In this document: in pieces, positions 62,101-64,000 of the stretch
How positions within the stretch are numbered: position 1 is the first letter of the stretch
How the letters are laid out: the number at the start of each line of letters is the position of its first letter
Program-made: the position numbers and the translations under genes
Assembly (NCBI GenBank): GCA_947044405.1
Contig: CAMRHE010000133.1
Location: 4,482,501 to 4,546,500 of the forward strand
Direction: 5' to 3'
DNA from: Leptodactylus fallax
Taxonomy: Eukaryota > Chordata > Amphibia > Anura > Leptodactylidae
Length of the DNA: 64,000 nt
Notes under the pieces: model-generated
What the model saw: only the letters and a program-made list of their open reading frames with translations
What the model was told of the DNA's origin: nothing
Databases searched by the model: none

Positions 62101-63549
62101 AGAAAGTCTGTAGAGGTTTCCTCGTTTTTGTAGGAATAATTGACATGCTGGAAATCGCAGCGTGTCCTCTGTGTATATTTTTCTGCAATGTGTGGATGGG
62201 ATTCACTAAAATCCAATCCACTTTGCAGGGACTGTAAAACGCCGCCACCTGGGGCCCCGGCCTTAACCAATTCCTGGTTCAGGACCGGACACATTTTTTT
62301 CGTACATGTAGTTTTGAGGCTACATTTTTTTTTCTTTAGTTTATTCAGATAAGTTTTGCATCTTTTTTTGGTGAGAAGTTGGGGCTTTATTTTTATATTT
62401 CTGTGTTTTTTCTTTATTTTAATATCCGAGAAAAAGCAAAACAAAGAAGTTGAAGTGTTTTTCACATTTTTATTTTTATTTTAGTAGCGCAAATTCCTAC
62501 TAAAAATAAATGTATATAATTTTCCATTACGGTCATTTTTACTTTGGTAACCGCCAGGACAGAGGGTAGCTGCATCATGGCGGCTCCCATAGCTGTGTAC
62601 ACAGCGATCAGGAAGGCAGGGGTGGTAATAAAGCGTCCCTGCCTTCCCTATGGTATGTCCGGCTATAGCCAGCATCCCGATCCCACAGCTGCACGATTTC
62701 ATGCAGCAGGCTAACCTTGCGAGGACATGCAGGTACATCCTTGCAGGGTTAGAAGTGGTCCACTCAGACGTATAAAACCTATCCGGAAGTGGTTAAGAAC
62801 GTAGCATTTTTTTTTTCACCCTACCTTGCAAACGCCATAACTTTTCCCATCCACCTAGCCATAGGATGACTTGAGTTTTGTGGGATAAGGGTCCATTATG
62901 GGGTATGTAGGTCTTTTTGATCACGTAATTCCATAGTTTTAGGGATAAAAAAAAACAAAAAACACATGGCCTATTAGGAATACAAAGTTGGCAGATCTGG
63001 GGAACCCTCATTAGGCAATGAAAACCCATCAGCCCCCTCCCCTTGCTTAGATGCCACATCTAGGGGCAGACATACAGTAGCTCCTATAATGGCCGCTGTA
63101 ACAGGGCGTAAGGCTGCATGTTTCTTACTGACCTTGGGACAGGTCATAATATCAGCTGGTTAGGGATTCGATACCTAATACCCCACTGATCGGCTGGCAA
63201 AAAGAGCCACAGCACTGGGAGTGTACAGAGTCGGAAGCAGACAGCTCCATCCACTGTGTAGTGGCCGTGTCAGGTTACTGCAGCTCAGCTCCCATTCTCT
63301 TGGATTCACATATGGTCTCCATGAAAACAAGGCAGGTACTTTAGATCTTTCCATTCACTCACCTTTTGCAGGATAACCCGGTGTTAAAGGATCTCCAGCG
63401 CCATTAAGATTGAGGACGTTACCACGTTGGGCACCACCACCCGGCAGGTTCCAACCATTGGGATAGGGCTCCACGCCCGGAGCACAGTAGTCAGCAGGAT
63501 CAGAATACAGGATAATTCCCTTGGCTCCGGCCCGTATAGCATTTTTTAC
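18959..63549 (-). CDS. NAALAD2: NAALAD2 (glutamate carboxypeptidase III), last 14 exons, 5' partial
   Basis: Exons in transcript order: 63363-63549, 61665-61758, 59884-59979, 51209-51294, 49977-50096, 43928-44010, 38593-38656, 37241-37308, 24781-24872, 23235-23325, 21418-21682, 20788-20869, 20253-20345, 18959-19145. Together they make 1608 nt, 535 codons plus stop, against about 540 in the matching part of the M28 family proteins; with a 19-exon gene these are exons 6-19. The product is a type II membrane dizinc exopeptidase that removes C-terminal glutamate from N-acetyl-aspartyl-glutamate. Retained: GGH and FGGID zinc ligands, the DAEEFG pair (general base plus ligand), NSDSS Asp, YHTVYE His, GRARY arginines and NKYAG. 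GSGSD has Ser where GCPII (FOLH1) has Asn519, as in GCPIII. Synteny with CHORDC1 agrees. The N-terminal anchor is outside the window. Confidence 0.95.
19200..20010. repeat. Old AT-rich interspersed repeat in NAALAD2 last intron
   Basis: A long A/T-rich stretch with several A homopolymers. It contains segments typical of a common frog repeat (AAGCCCTCACATGGCTCTGTG and TTATGGCTTTTGGAGGGCG) and then runs into a partial AAAGGGGTTGTCC end at 20000. A B-box-like GGTTCAAATTC occurs near 19270, but there is no convincing tRNA-derived head. No exon. Confidence 0.45.
20253..20345 (-). CDS. NAALAD2: NAALAD2 penultimate exon
   Basis: Acceptor CTAG|C and donor TACAG|GTAGGG (minus strand). Codes [18 protein letters not shown] and then [12 protein letters not shown], part of the C-terminal helical (dimerisation) domain. 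Confidence 0.94.
20788..20869 (-). CDS. NAALAD2: NAALAD2 exon (helical domain)
   Basis: Acceptor CTTACAG|AC and donor GATAA|GTAAGT. Codes [20 protein letters not shown] and then QNVDHD. Fits the family pattern of an amphipathic helix with NFT, a potential N-glycosylation site. Confidence 0.92.
21418..21682 (-). CDS. NAALAD2: NAALAD2 largest exon in window
   Basis: Acceptor TTTTAG|AAA and donor TTTCG|GTGAGT. Codes [20 protein letters not shown], whose His is the fifth zinc ligand, then [20 protein letters not shown] and on to TYSVSF. 265 nt, phases consistent with both neighbours. Confidence 0.96.
21804..22935. repeat. Tandem array, ~157-bp unit, about 8 diverged copies
   Basis: The motif AGGTCACTGTCTCC(A/C)ACAA(G/A), then ATCAGCA(A/C)ACTCCTCTCC and TGCTGCTGTC, recurs at about 21804, 21964, 22124, 22272, 22427, 22588, 22747 and 22901. 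Spacing varies from 148 to 162 bp, so copies have small indels. The array takes up most of one NAALAD2 intron (21683-23234). Confidence 0.85.
22994..23170. mobile_element. TTAA MITE fragment (AAAGGGG family)
   Basis: Starts TTAAAGGGGTTGTCCAGG and contains ATGGCTGCC and GAATGGGGCTGAGCTGCAAT, shared with 60591-60745. The right end is lost about 65 bp before the exon at 23235. Confidence 0.55.
23235..23325 (-). CDS. NAALAD2: NAALAD2 exon with substrate-pocket arginines
   Basis: Acceptor TCTGCAG|A and donor AACCAG|GTGAGT. Codes [20 protein letters not shown] and then [10 protein letters not shown]. Both Arg of GRAR bind substrate carboxylates in this family. The Ser of GSGSD replaces GCPII Asn519, as in GCPIII. 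Confidence 0.96.
23397..24596. repeat. Minisatellite, 38-bp unit, about 31 copies
   Basis: The unit reads approximately CCCTGTATGGGTCCCACC, then (AGGG/ATAT)CCTACATTGTCATAGA. Two main variants differ at GGGTCCC/GGTTCCC and AGGGCC/ATATCC, plus a few short truncated units (around 24270 and 24390). It fills nearly the whole 1.46-kb NAALAD2 intron. Confidence 0.95.
24781..24872 (-). CDS. NAALAD2: NAALAD2 exon
   Basis: Acceptor TTTGCAG|ATC and donor CCAAG|GTATTA. Codes [20 protein letters not shown] and then [10 protein letters not shown], matching the family's SPDEGFEGKSLYESW segment. The preceding intron is 12.4 kb and holds the LINE and the 29-bp array. Confidence 0.94.
24880..26020. other. NAALAD2 intron, no identifiable element
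   Basis: Mostly unique-looking AT-rich sequence. The one short internal duplication is CCACTAGGGGCACTG, at about 25688 and 25719. No exon, RNA gene or transposon terminus recognised. Confidence 0.4.
26259..27950 (-). CDS. LINE reverse transcriptase (ORF2 C-terminal part), uninterrupted
   Basis: 563 codons without a stop; the first Met is internal to the original ORF2. Fingers: [20 protein letters not shown] (about 108-127) and [13 protein letters not shown]. Palm motif A is [10 protein letters not shown] (Asp near 238). Motif B is [16 protein letters not shown] (near 294). Motif C is [10 protein letters not shown] (near 324-333), with both Asp present and Ser in place of the usual Ala of FADD/YADD, as is normal in this family. 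The C-terminal region ends with [20 protein letters not shown]. It would copy LINE RNA at the nicked target. The broken endonuclease upstream means the copy cannot move by itself. It lies on the sense strand of a NAALAD2 intron. Confidence 0.85.
   Translation of the reverse strand: MEKKMERKDIRGVWEGLKSISGHKQSVCQIEADVNWLNELNLFFNRFDHTPAPPTPACPSASPTTMTSPHAATSQQTSKSRNPSLSGHSLTFTRAQVRKEMKKIKARKAAGPDDISARLIKTCGDQLCGIITYMYNMSLRQEIVPELWKSSCVVPVPKKPHPMDLNDYRPVALISHLMKILERLVLTHLHLLVSPAMDPLQFAYRPGIGVDDAIIHLLHRALSLLEKPGNTVRIMFFDFSSAFNTIQPRLLRDKLGLAGVDHHLSNWILDYLTNRPQYVRAQDCVSGTVICNTGAPQGTVLAPFLFTLYTADFRCNSSSCYLQKYSDDSAIVGLITDDDDREYRELNRFFVDWCHQNHLKINAGKTKEMVVDFRKGRCPPKPVDILGTGIEIVNTYKYLGLLLNNKLEWADHMEALYRKGHSRLYLLRRLRAFGIRGALLRTFFNSVVASAIFFGVACWGSSISSRDRNKLDKLIRRASSVLGSPLDPVQVVGDRRILSVVSSMRENKSHPMHETVIALGSTVSDRLLHPRCEKERYRKSFLPTAVRLYNQHRPKRRSLHTEN
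27951..28530 (-). pseudogene. Degenerate LINE endonuclease/linker
   Basis: 28524-28342 reads [20 protein letters not shown], then [20 protein letters not shown] and VREAYS, followed by TGA. Past the stop the family's [14 protein letters not shown] continues in frame, then the frame breaks. These match the C-terminal half of an APE-type endonuclease. The N-terminal half is absent. Confidence 0.75.
28703..29245 (+). repeat. 500-bp interspersed repeat family, copy B
   Basis: Begins AAAGGGAATGTGTCACCAAAA. Contains the family blocks CTAAGCCTAATAATATACTA, CTCCCTGCACAGAGCATG and AAGATGGCCGCCTCCATAAT. The TTAA at 29124-29127 is intact, and serves as an empty site for comparison with copies at 43058 and 55342. 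Confidence 0.75.
29573..29912. mobile_element. Fold-back MITE (GGGGTTTTGCCA subfamily)
   Basis: Left blocks GGGGTTTTGCCATTGCAGAC and GGATAAGTGTCAGATTGCTGG are mirrored at the right (TGATCTGATACTTATTCCC, GGATAAGTGTCTGTGAT, AACCTCTTTAA). Related to 17348-17640. Confidence 0.55.
30291..35271. repeat. Minisatellite, 29-bp unit, about 170 copies (5 kb)
   Basis: Unit: (CTC/CCC)TAATAGGGGA then (C/T)ACAGACAGGGAGATG. Almost all variation is at two positions (CTC/CCC and CAC/TAC); there are a few units with 1-4 bp deletions and one scrambled unit near 30920-30945. The units are adjacent with no unique spacers. The plus strand is purine-rich with G4 and G3 runs. Located in the longest NAALAD2 intron. 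Confidence 0.98.
35272..35887. other. NAALAD2 intron, nothing recognised
   Basis: Between the end of the 29-bp array and the next MITE. AT-rich, no exon or transposon motif found; the short plus-strand reading frame at 35563-35754 shows no known domain. Confidence 0.35.
35888..36085. mobile_element. Short inverted-end MITE
   Basis: Left TAAGGCACCGTTCACACCTGCA and right TGCAGTGTGAACATAGGCTTA are inverted ends of the kind seen in frog CACACTTCACATAG-type MITEs. Non-coding. 36086-37240 holds only partial AAAGGGG-family traces (around 36780-36850). Confidence 0.5.
37241..37308 (-). CDS. NAALAD2: NAALAD2 exon
   Basis: Acceptor TTTTTAG|GC and donor AAACAG|GTGAGT. Codes [20 protein letters not shown] followed by KQ; NYT and NVT are potential N-glycosylation sites. 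Phase agrees with the 64-nt exon upstream. Confidence 0.95.
37423..37736. mobile_element. Complete fold-back MITE with TTAA ends
   Basis: TTAA at 37423-37426 and 37733-37736. Ends AAAGGGAGTCTGTCATCAG and CTGGTGATAGACTCCCTTT. Inner arms CACTTGAATCAAACAGTGTT...CTTGTGATTCGGGGCCTCCA pair with TGGAGGCCCCGATTCACAAG and ACACCATTTGATTGTGG. Confidence 0.75.
37733..38044. mobile_element. AAAGGGG-family MITE sharing a TTAA with its neighbour
   Basis: Starts TTAAAGGGGTTTTCTGGG at the TTAA that ends the previous element. Ends CTGAAAATCCCTTTAA at 38044. Includes TATCAGATTGGTGGGGGTCC and its inverted ACCAATCTGATAA, separated by a C homopolymer (about 37950-37962). Confidence 0.65.
38401..38592. mobile_element. 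AAAGGGG-family MITE running up to an exon donor site
   Basis: Starts TTAAAGGGGTTTTCAGAG and carries GACCTTAGGATAGGTCAA, CAAGCACAGCGCCATACACT and CTGGTATTGCA. The last family-like bases lie about 5-10 bp inside the donor of the NAALAD2 exon at 38593. The missing half suggests truncation at or near the exon. Confidence 0.55.
38593..38656 (-). CDS. NAALAD2: NAALAD2 exon with zinc-ligand Asp
   Basis: Acceptor TTTGCAG|GAA and donor GAAG|GTAATG. Codes [20 protein letters not shown] followed by E; the Asp of NSDSS is the family's zinc ligand equivalent to GCPII Asp453. Only 64 nt. Confidence 0.96.
38878..38937. repeat. TA microsatellite
   Basis: Interrupted (TA)n followed by a T run in a NAALAD2 intron. 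Confidence 0.85.
39110..39480 (-). repeat. 500-bp interspersed repeat family, copy C (reverse orientation)
   Basis: The reverse complement of copies A and B: TTATGGAGGCGGCCATCTTG, GCATTTAGTGATCTGCTTTA, GACATGCTCAGTGCACGG, GACATCATCTATGGTCAG. The internal TTAA (39265-39268) is uninterrupted. Confidence 0.75.
39884..40195. mobile_element. Fold-back MITE with TTAA ends
   Basis: TTAA at 39884-39887 and 40192-40195. Left AAAGGGGTTGTGATATC...TTATCCCCTAGGATAACTTG, right TGATCCCCTATCCTATGGGT...GGAATACCCCTTTAA. The centre is diverged. Confidence 0.6.
40625..41178. repeat. GATA microsatellite, about 550 bp
   Basis: (GATA)n with scattered interruptions (TATGAGATAGA, ATATACGATAGA) in a NAALAD2 intron. 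It is open as an Ile/Tyr/Leu/Ser-rich frame on the minus strand, which has no coding meaning. Confidence 0.98.
41418..41788. mobile_element. Non-autonomous DNA transposon remnant (CAGGTGCATCTCAATAAATT ends)
   Basis: Left terminus CAGGTGCATCTCAATAAATT followed by AGAATATT; the right terminus is its inverse (AGATATTCTAATTTATTGAG). The TIR is about 30 bp. This terminus is widespread in vertebrate DNA transposons. The interior has no transposase, so the copy is deleted. 41186-41417 is plain sequence. Confidence 0.65.
42418..43200 (+). repeat. 500-bp interspersed repeat family, copy D, with two insertions
   Basis: Starts AAGGGAATGTGACACTAAAA and ends with an inverted terminus (TTGGCGACACATTCC TTTTAA). 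A second repeat interrupts it at about 42583-42810 (AAGGCCTCATACACACACC...). A partial AAAGGGG-family MITE interrupts it at the TTAA at 43058-43061. Core blocks CTCCCTGCACAGAGCATG and GCTGTAAAGCATATCACTAA identify the family. Confidence 0.7.
43928..44010 (-). CDS. NAALAD2: NAALAD2 exon with catalytic Glu pair
   Basis: Acceptor TTATTTCAG|GC and donor GCTGAG|GTAAGA. Codes [20 protein letters not shown], then GSTEWAE. DAEEFG holds the general-base Glu and a zinc-ligand Glu (GCPII 424/425). The upstream intron ends only about 49 bp after the 32-bp array stops. Confidence 0.97.
44060..48775. repeat. Minisatellite, 32-bp unit, about 147 copies (4.7 kb)
   Basis: Unit: GTATAAC(C/G)CC(A/T)CC(A/G/T) then GACAA(C/T)CCCCTGCACAAC. 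Distances between rare variant units are exact multiples of 32, so length is almost perfectly homogeneous. The minus strand has no stop codon in any frame of the unit, which creates three meaningless open frames of 1564-1627 codons. The minus (NAALAD2 transcript) strand carries G5, GG and G4 runs. No spacers, so it is not a CRISPR array. Confidence 0.98.
48780..49733. other. NAALAD2 intron, no identifiable element
   Basis: 48790-48930 has loosely repeated phrases (CTGCCTTATCTGTCC twice). No exon, RNA gene or transposon end recognised in the remainder. Confidence 0.4.
49734..49950 (+). repeat. 500-bp repeat family, copy E (5' fragments)
   Basis: AAAGGGAATGACCTATTTTT and TTTTCACTCTGGCCACTAAG match the starts of copies B and D. 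A second partial start follows at about 49867, so the fragment is locally duplicated. It stops about 30 bp from the exon donor. Confidence 0.6.
49977..50096 (-). CDS. NAALAD2: NAALAD2 exon with first zinc ligands
   Basis: Acceptor GGTCAG|AC-type site (TTTTCAG|AC on the minus strand) and donor GAAG|GTACAA. Codes [20 protein letters not shown] and then [19 protein letters not shown]. His of GGH and Asp of FGGID are zinc ligands (GCPII His377, Asp387). Confidence 0.96.
50351..51075. repeat. Tandem array, 97-bp unit, about 7.5 copies
   Basis: Unit contains AGCAGAATAGTGAG(C/T)GCAGC, TATAATACAGGATGTAACTC and AGGATCAGTACAGGATAAGT. Copies are more than 95% alike by eye. The same unit is familiar from many frog sequences. 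It fills two thirds of the intron between exons at 49977 and 51209. Confidence 0.95.
51209..51294 (-). CDS. NAALAD2: NAALAD2 exon
   Basis: Acceptor TTTCAG|A and donor CCAG|GTATGT. Codes [20 protein letters not shown] and then TIRGAVEP, which precedes the catalytic domain's ILGGH strand. The first base completes an Arg codon with the exon at 59884. Confidence 0.95.
51880..52272. mobile_element. AAAGGGG-family MITE (right end with TTAA)
   Basis: Right terminus GACAACCCCTTTAA at 52259-52272. Internal GCAGCTGATCTGCAATACCA and ACAGCTGATCTGTGGC are family blocks. The left end is unclear. Confidence 0.5.
52256..52520 (+). pseudogene. Possible L1/Tx1-type ORF1 relic
   Basis: [20 protein letters not shown], then [14 protein letters not shown], resembles the coiled-coil N-terminus of amphibian L1/Tx1 ORF1 proteins. 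After a frameshift, GGTAATCTCCATATCTGGGG recalls the start of the RNA-recognition domain (RRxNLRIxGVPE). Very decayed; no reverse transcriptase nearby. Confidence 0.4.
52620..53030 (-). mobile_element. Tc1 transposon relic: transposase C-terminus plus one terminal repeat
   Basis: On the minus strand: [20 protein letters not shown], then [10 protein letters not shown] and [13 protein letters not shown], the C-terminal end of a Tc1-family transposase, now with a stop. The plus-strand right end, CACTGCCTAAAACTTTTGAA followed by CAGTAC, is the terminus of a common vertebrate Tc1 family with long inverted repeats. The rest is deleted. The last DDE acidic position reads Gln. Confidence 0.7.
53040..53880. 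other. NAALAD2 intron, mostly unique
   Basis: Contains a G homopolymer (about 53480-53491), a short T-rich stretch and a partial AAAGGGGTTGTC end at 53697. No exon or gene recognised. Confidence 0.35.
53888..54292. repeat. Minisatellite, 22-bp unit, about 18 copies
   Basis: Unit ATACAGTCCATG(C/G)TCATGTGAT with variants (ATATGATGTACAG). Alternating subtypes suggest 44-bp dimers in part of the array. Located in a NAALAD2 intron. Confidence 0.95.
54630..54840 (-). repeat. Dispersed repeat, second copy of the family at 17948-18110
   Basis: Plus strand carries GGGTGTCTTCTGCTGGACCA and GGATCCTCTGGTATTCTGAT, the reverse complements of blocks at 17960-18030. 54841-55165 has nothing else recognisable. 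Confidence 0.6.
55170..56208 (-). repeat. 500-bp repeat family, copy F, split by a nested insertion
   Basis: Reverse-orientation copy: GGGGCGGCCATCTTGCCTGA, CATTTAGTGATATGCTTTAC, GACATGCTCTGTGCATGG, and end GATGACACATTCCCTTT. It is interrupted at its TTAA (55342-55345) by about 466 bp ending with TTAA at 55812-55815. Confidence 0.75.
55346..55811. mobile_element. TTAA-flanked composite insertion inside copy F
   Basis: Left end AAAGGGGTTGTCCAGGACAA and right end GGCTATCCAACCCC, with TTAA on both sides. Inside, from about 55536, is a copy of the TTTCATATCCTC repeat family (GAAAGCCGACAGTGCACTGA; compare 5290 and 8453). A long A run sits at 55396-55417. Confidence 0.65.
56289..56591 (+). other. 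Unexplained 100-codon reading frame
   Basis: Starts [20 protein letters not shown] and contains [20 protein letters not shown] and a His-rich end (ENGHHPHVN). Composition looks protein-like rather than repeat-like, and an alternative frame just downstream reads [18 protein letters not shown], like an RGG tail. I do not recognise it. It could be a processed-pseudogene fragment, part of a transposon, or chance. It lies in a NAALAD2 intron on the opposite strand, with no splice or promoter evidence. Confidence 0.2.
56750..56930. mobile_element. Small fold-back MITE (GTTGCCATGGGCAAC arms), copy 1
   Basis: AAATTTATTAAAACTGTCTA at the left; GTTGCCCATAGCAACCAATC pairs with GATTGGTTGCCATGGGCAAC. A related element lies at 59530-59685. 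This hairpin is common in frog and fish genomes. Confidence 0.7.
57063..57565. mobile_element. MITE of the AAGGCCGGGGTCCCA family, copy 1
   Basis: Starts TTAAGGCCGGGGTCCCATGT with AACGCAGCATTTTACAGTCC. The right half has GCTGCGGCTGCTACGTGGGG inverted and a second partial end (TTCCGCCACGTAGGACCTTA). The same blocks occur in reverse at 62004-62270. Confidence 0.65.
57715..59343 (+). mobile_element. Full-length Tc1/mariner (Tc1-type) transposon
   Basis: 1629 bp between TA dinucleotides (57713-57714, 59344-59345). Inverted terminal repeats of about 270 bp (57715-57986 and 59072-59343) begin CAGTACAGACCAAAAGTTTG. The right TIR overlaps the last codons of the transposase. Single coding unit inside. 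The terminus and protein match a Tc1 family known to be spread through fishes, lampreys and amphibians. It sits in a NAALAD2 intron on the opposite strand. Confidence 0.93.
58128..59180 (+). pseudogene. Tc1 transposase, two in-frame stops and altered DDE
   Basis: The reading frame is continuous in one phase from ATG (58128) to TAA (59178-59180), about 350 codons, apart from TGA at 58644-58646 and 58662-58664. Both stops are where Arg codons (CGA, CGG) would be expected, so CpG-type decay is likely. Order: paired HTH DNA-binding domain ([20 protein letters not shown]), GRPR linker (about residue 64), first catalytic Asp in [10 protein letters not shown], second in [10 protein letters not shown]. 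The third position reads [10 protein letters not shown], with Gln (CAG at 58983-58985) for the DD34E Glu. No active enzyme can be made. Confidence 0.93.
59530..59685. mobile_element. Small fold-back MITE (GTTGCCATGGCAAC arms), copy 2
   Basis: AAAACTACTGTCTTCATTGC, then CATAGCAACC, pairs with GGTTGCCATGGCAACAAAGA followed by CAGTTTTTC. Same family as 56750-56930. 59345-59529 and 59686-59880 show no exon. Confidence 0.65.
59884..59979 (-). CDS. NAALAD2: NAALAD2 exon
   Basis: Acceptor TTCCTCCAG|G and donor AAACG|GTAAAC. Codes [20 protein letters not shown] and then [11 protein letters not shown]. The segment after GPGF is short and variable in the family. The last two bases plus the first base of the next exon form Arg. 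Confidence 0.92.
59990..61664. other. NAALAD2 intron with repeat fragments
   Basis: 60591-60745 is an AAAGGGG-family MITE (TTAAAGGGGTTGTACGGG, GAATGGGGCTGAGCTGCAAT). 61098-61175 is a short retroelement-type 3' tail (GTGCGCTATATCAATAAAAT followed by ATTATTGTTATT). 61334 begins another TTAAAGGGGTTTTCCCG end. The rest is not recognised. Confidence 0.5.
61665..61758 (-). CDS. NAALAD2: NAALAD2 exon
   Basis: Acceptor TCTTTGGCAG|AT and donor CTGAG|GTATGT. Codes [20 protein letters not shown] and then [23 protein letters not shown] is a family signature of the protease-associated region. An alternative AG 12 bp inside was rejected because the frame and family length favour the outer one. Confidence 0.95.
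62004..62270. mobile_element. MITE of the AAGGCCGGGGTCCCA family, copy 2 (reverse)
   Basis: TTAGGCTAAGACCCAACATA at the left, GGACTGTAAAACGCCGCCAC and TGGGGCCCCGGCCTTAA at the right. Complements the unit at 57063-57565. 62271-63362 holds a partial MITE-like end near 63110 but no exon. Confidence 0.6.
63363..63549 (-). CDS. NAALAD2: NAALAD2 first exon in window
   Basis: Acceptor TTTTTATAG|GTA and donor CAAAAG|GTGAGT. Codes [20 protein letters not shown], then [18 protein letters not shown] and [20 protein letters not shown], the protease-associated domain. By family alignment this begins about residue 200; upstream exons with the cytosolic tail and transmembrane anchor are outside. No further exon is visible in 63550-64000. 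Confidence 0.96.
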
Positions 63550-63742
63550 CTATAAAAATAAATGGATTATTGCTGAGTATCATATAACAGGGCACTAGGC
63601 TTAACCTGCTCTCAGCCGAGAAGTGGAGACAACTGTATCCAGTCTAAACAATGCTCTGTGAGCCAAATAACCTAATACATTGGAGCAAACTACCAGAGAG
63701 ATAGGTCTAGACTGGAAAAATCTATTGTATCCATTTCTCATC

Positions 63743-63958
63743 TAAGAGAAGACTAAGGCTGGATTCACATCTGCGTTGGAGTCTCGCTCCGTAGGAGACG
63801 CCGCCTAAAATCGGCAGAGAGAAAAATCCTGTATGGAGGTCTTTTCGTCCGGCCAGTTTGAGTATAAAACAGGTGGTGCCCATTATAGTCTGTGGGTAAC
63901 CGATTTTTTAGAGGTCACCATGTGGACCTGAACACTAGTGTGAACCTAGCGTAACTAT
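63743..63958. mobile_element. Inverted-end MITE (AAGGCTGGATTCACA family)
   Basis: Left AAGGCTGGATTCACATCTGC and right CTAGTGTGAACCTAGCGTAA are inverted ends of a family typical of frog DNA. The centre, with CTGTGGGTAACCG, is unique. Nothing recognised in 63550-63742. Confidence 0.5.
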
Positions 63959-64000
63959 GTACGGGGTTTGCAGCCTATGAGTACTGTTATATGCAGTTTA

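Noticed and set aside
18959..63549. FOLH1 (PSMA) rather than NAALAD2.
   Set aside because: Synteny with CHORDC1 and Ser at the Asn519 position favour NAALAD2. Without the N-terminus and a tree this is strong but not absolute.

Overview
This is a vertebrate, almost certainly anuran, nuclear locus. Two multi-exon genes with canonical GT/AG introns sit tail to tail in DNA packed with frog-type repeats. CHORDC1 (CHORD-containing HSP90 co-chaperone, Morgana/CHP-1) is on the + strand, with exons 2-11 at 3257-13322 and exon 1 off the left edge. NAALAD2 (glutamate carboxypeptidase III) is on the - strand, with fourteen exons between 63549 and the stop at 18959; its 5' exons are off the right edge. 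The same convergent NAALAD2/CHORDC1 pair is known from human chromosome 11, so this is conserved synteny. The frog assignment is an inference from familiar anuran repeat families.

Layout: 1-2624 is repeat, including a Penelope-like element bounded by a 15-bp direct repeat. 3257-13322 is CHORDC1, with fold-back MITEs in its introns. 13323-18958 is CHORDC1 3' UTR and intergenic DNA. 18959-63549 is NAALAD2. Nearly every NAALAD2 intron between 21.7 and 59.9 kb carries a tandem array: 157-bp, 38-bp, 29-bp (5 kb), GATA, 32-bp (4.7 kb), 97-bp and 22-bp units. Other intronic passengers are a CR1/L2-group LINE with an open reverse-transcriptase frame (26.0-28.7 kb), a Tc1 transposon with both ends and TA target duplication (57.7-59.3 kb), a second Tc1 relic, a possible L1/Tx1 ORF1 relic, and many MITEs flanked by TTAA.

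The joined NAALAD2 exons keep frame for 535 codons and retain the zinc ligands, the catalytic Glu, the substrate-binding Arg pair and the Lys-Tyr glutarate sensor. A Ser at the GCPII Asn519 position matches GCPIII. The joined CHORDC1 exons give about 314 residues covering most of CHORD1, all of CHORD2 and the CS domain. Both genes look functional. They are not expected to act in one pathway: one product is a cytosolic co-chaperone, the other a cell-surface peptidase.

The very long - strand reading frames at 44-48.8 kb are artefacts of the stop-free 32-bp repeat. I see no CRISPR, operon, RNA gene or clearly undescribed system. The most unusual signals are the concentration of tandem arrays in NAALAD2 introns, the 32-bp array running open and in frame into an exon, repeated use of one TTAA site by MITEs, and the head-to-head Penelope-like insertion with ribozyme-like hairpins.
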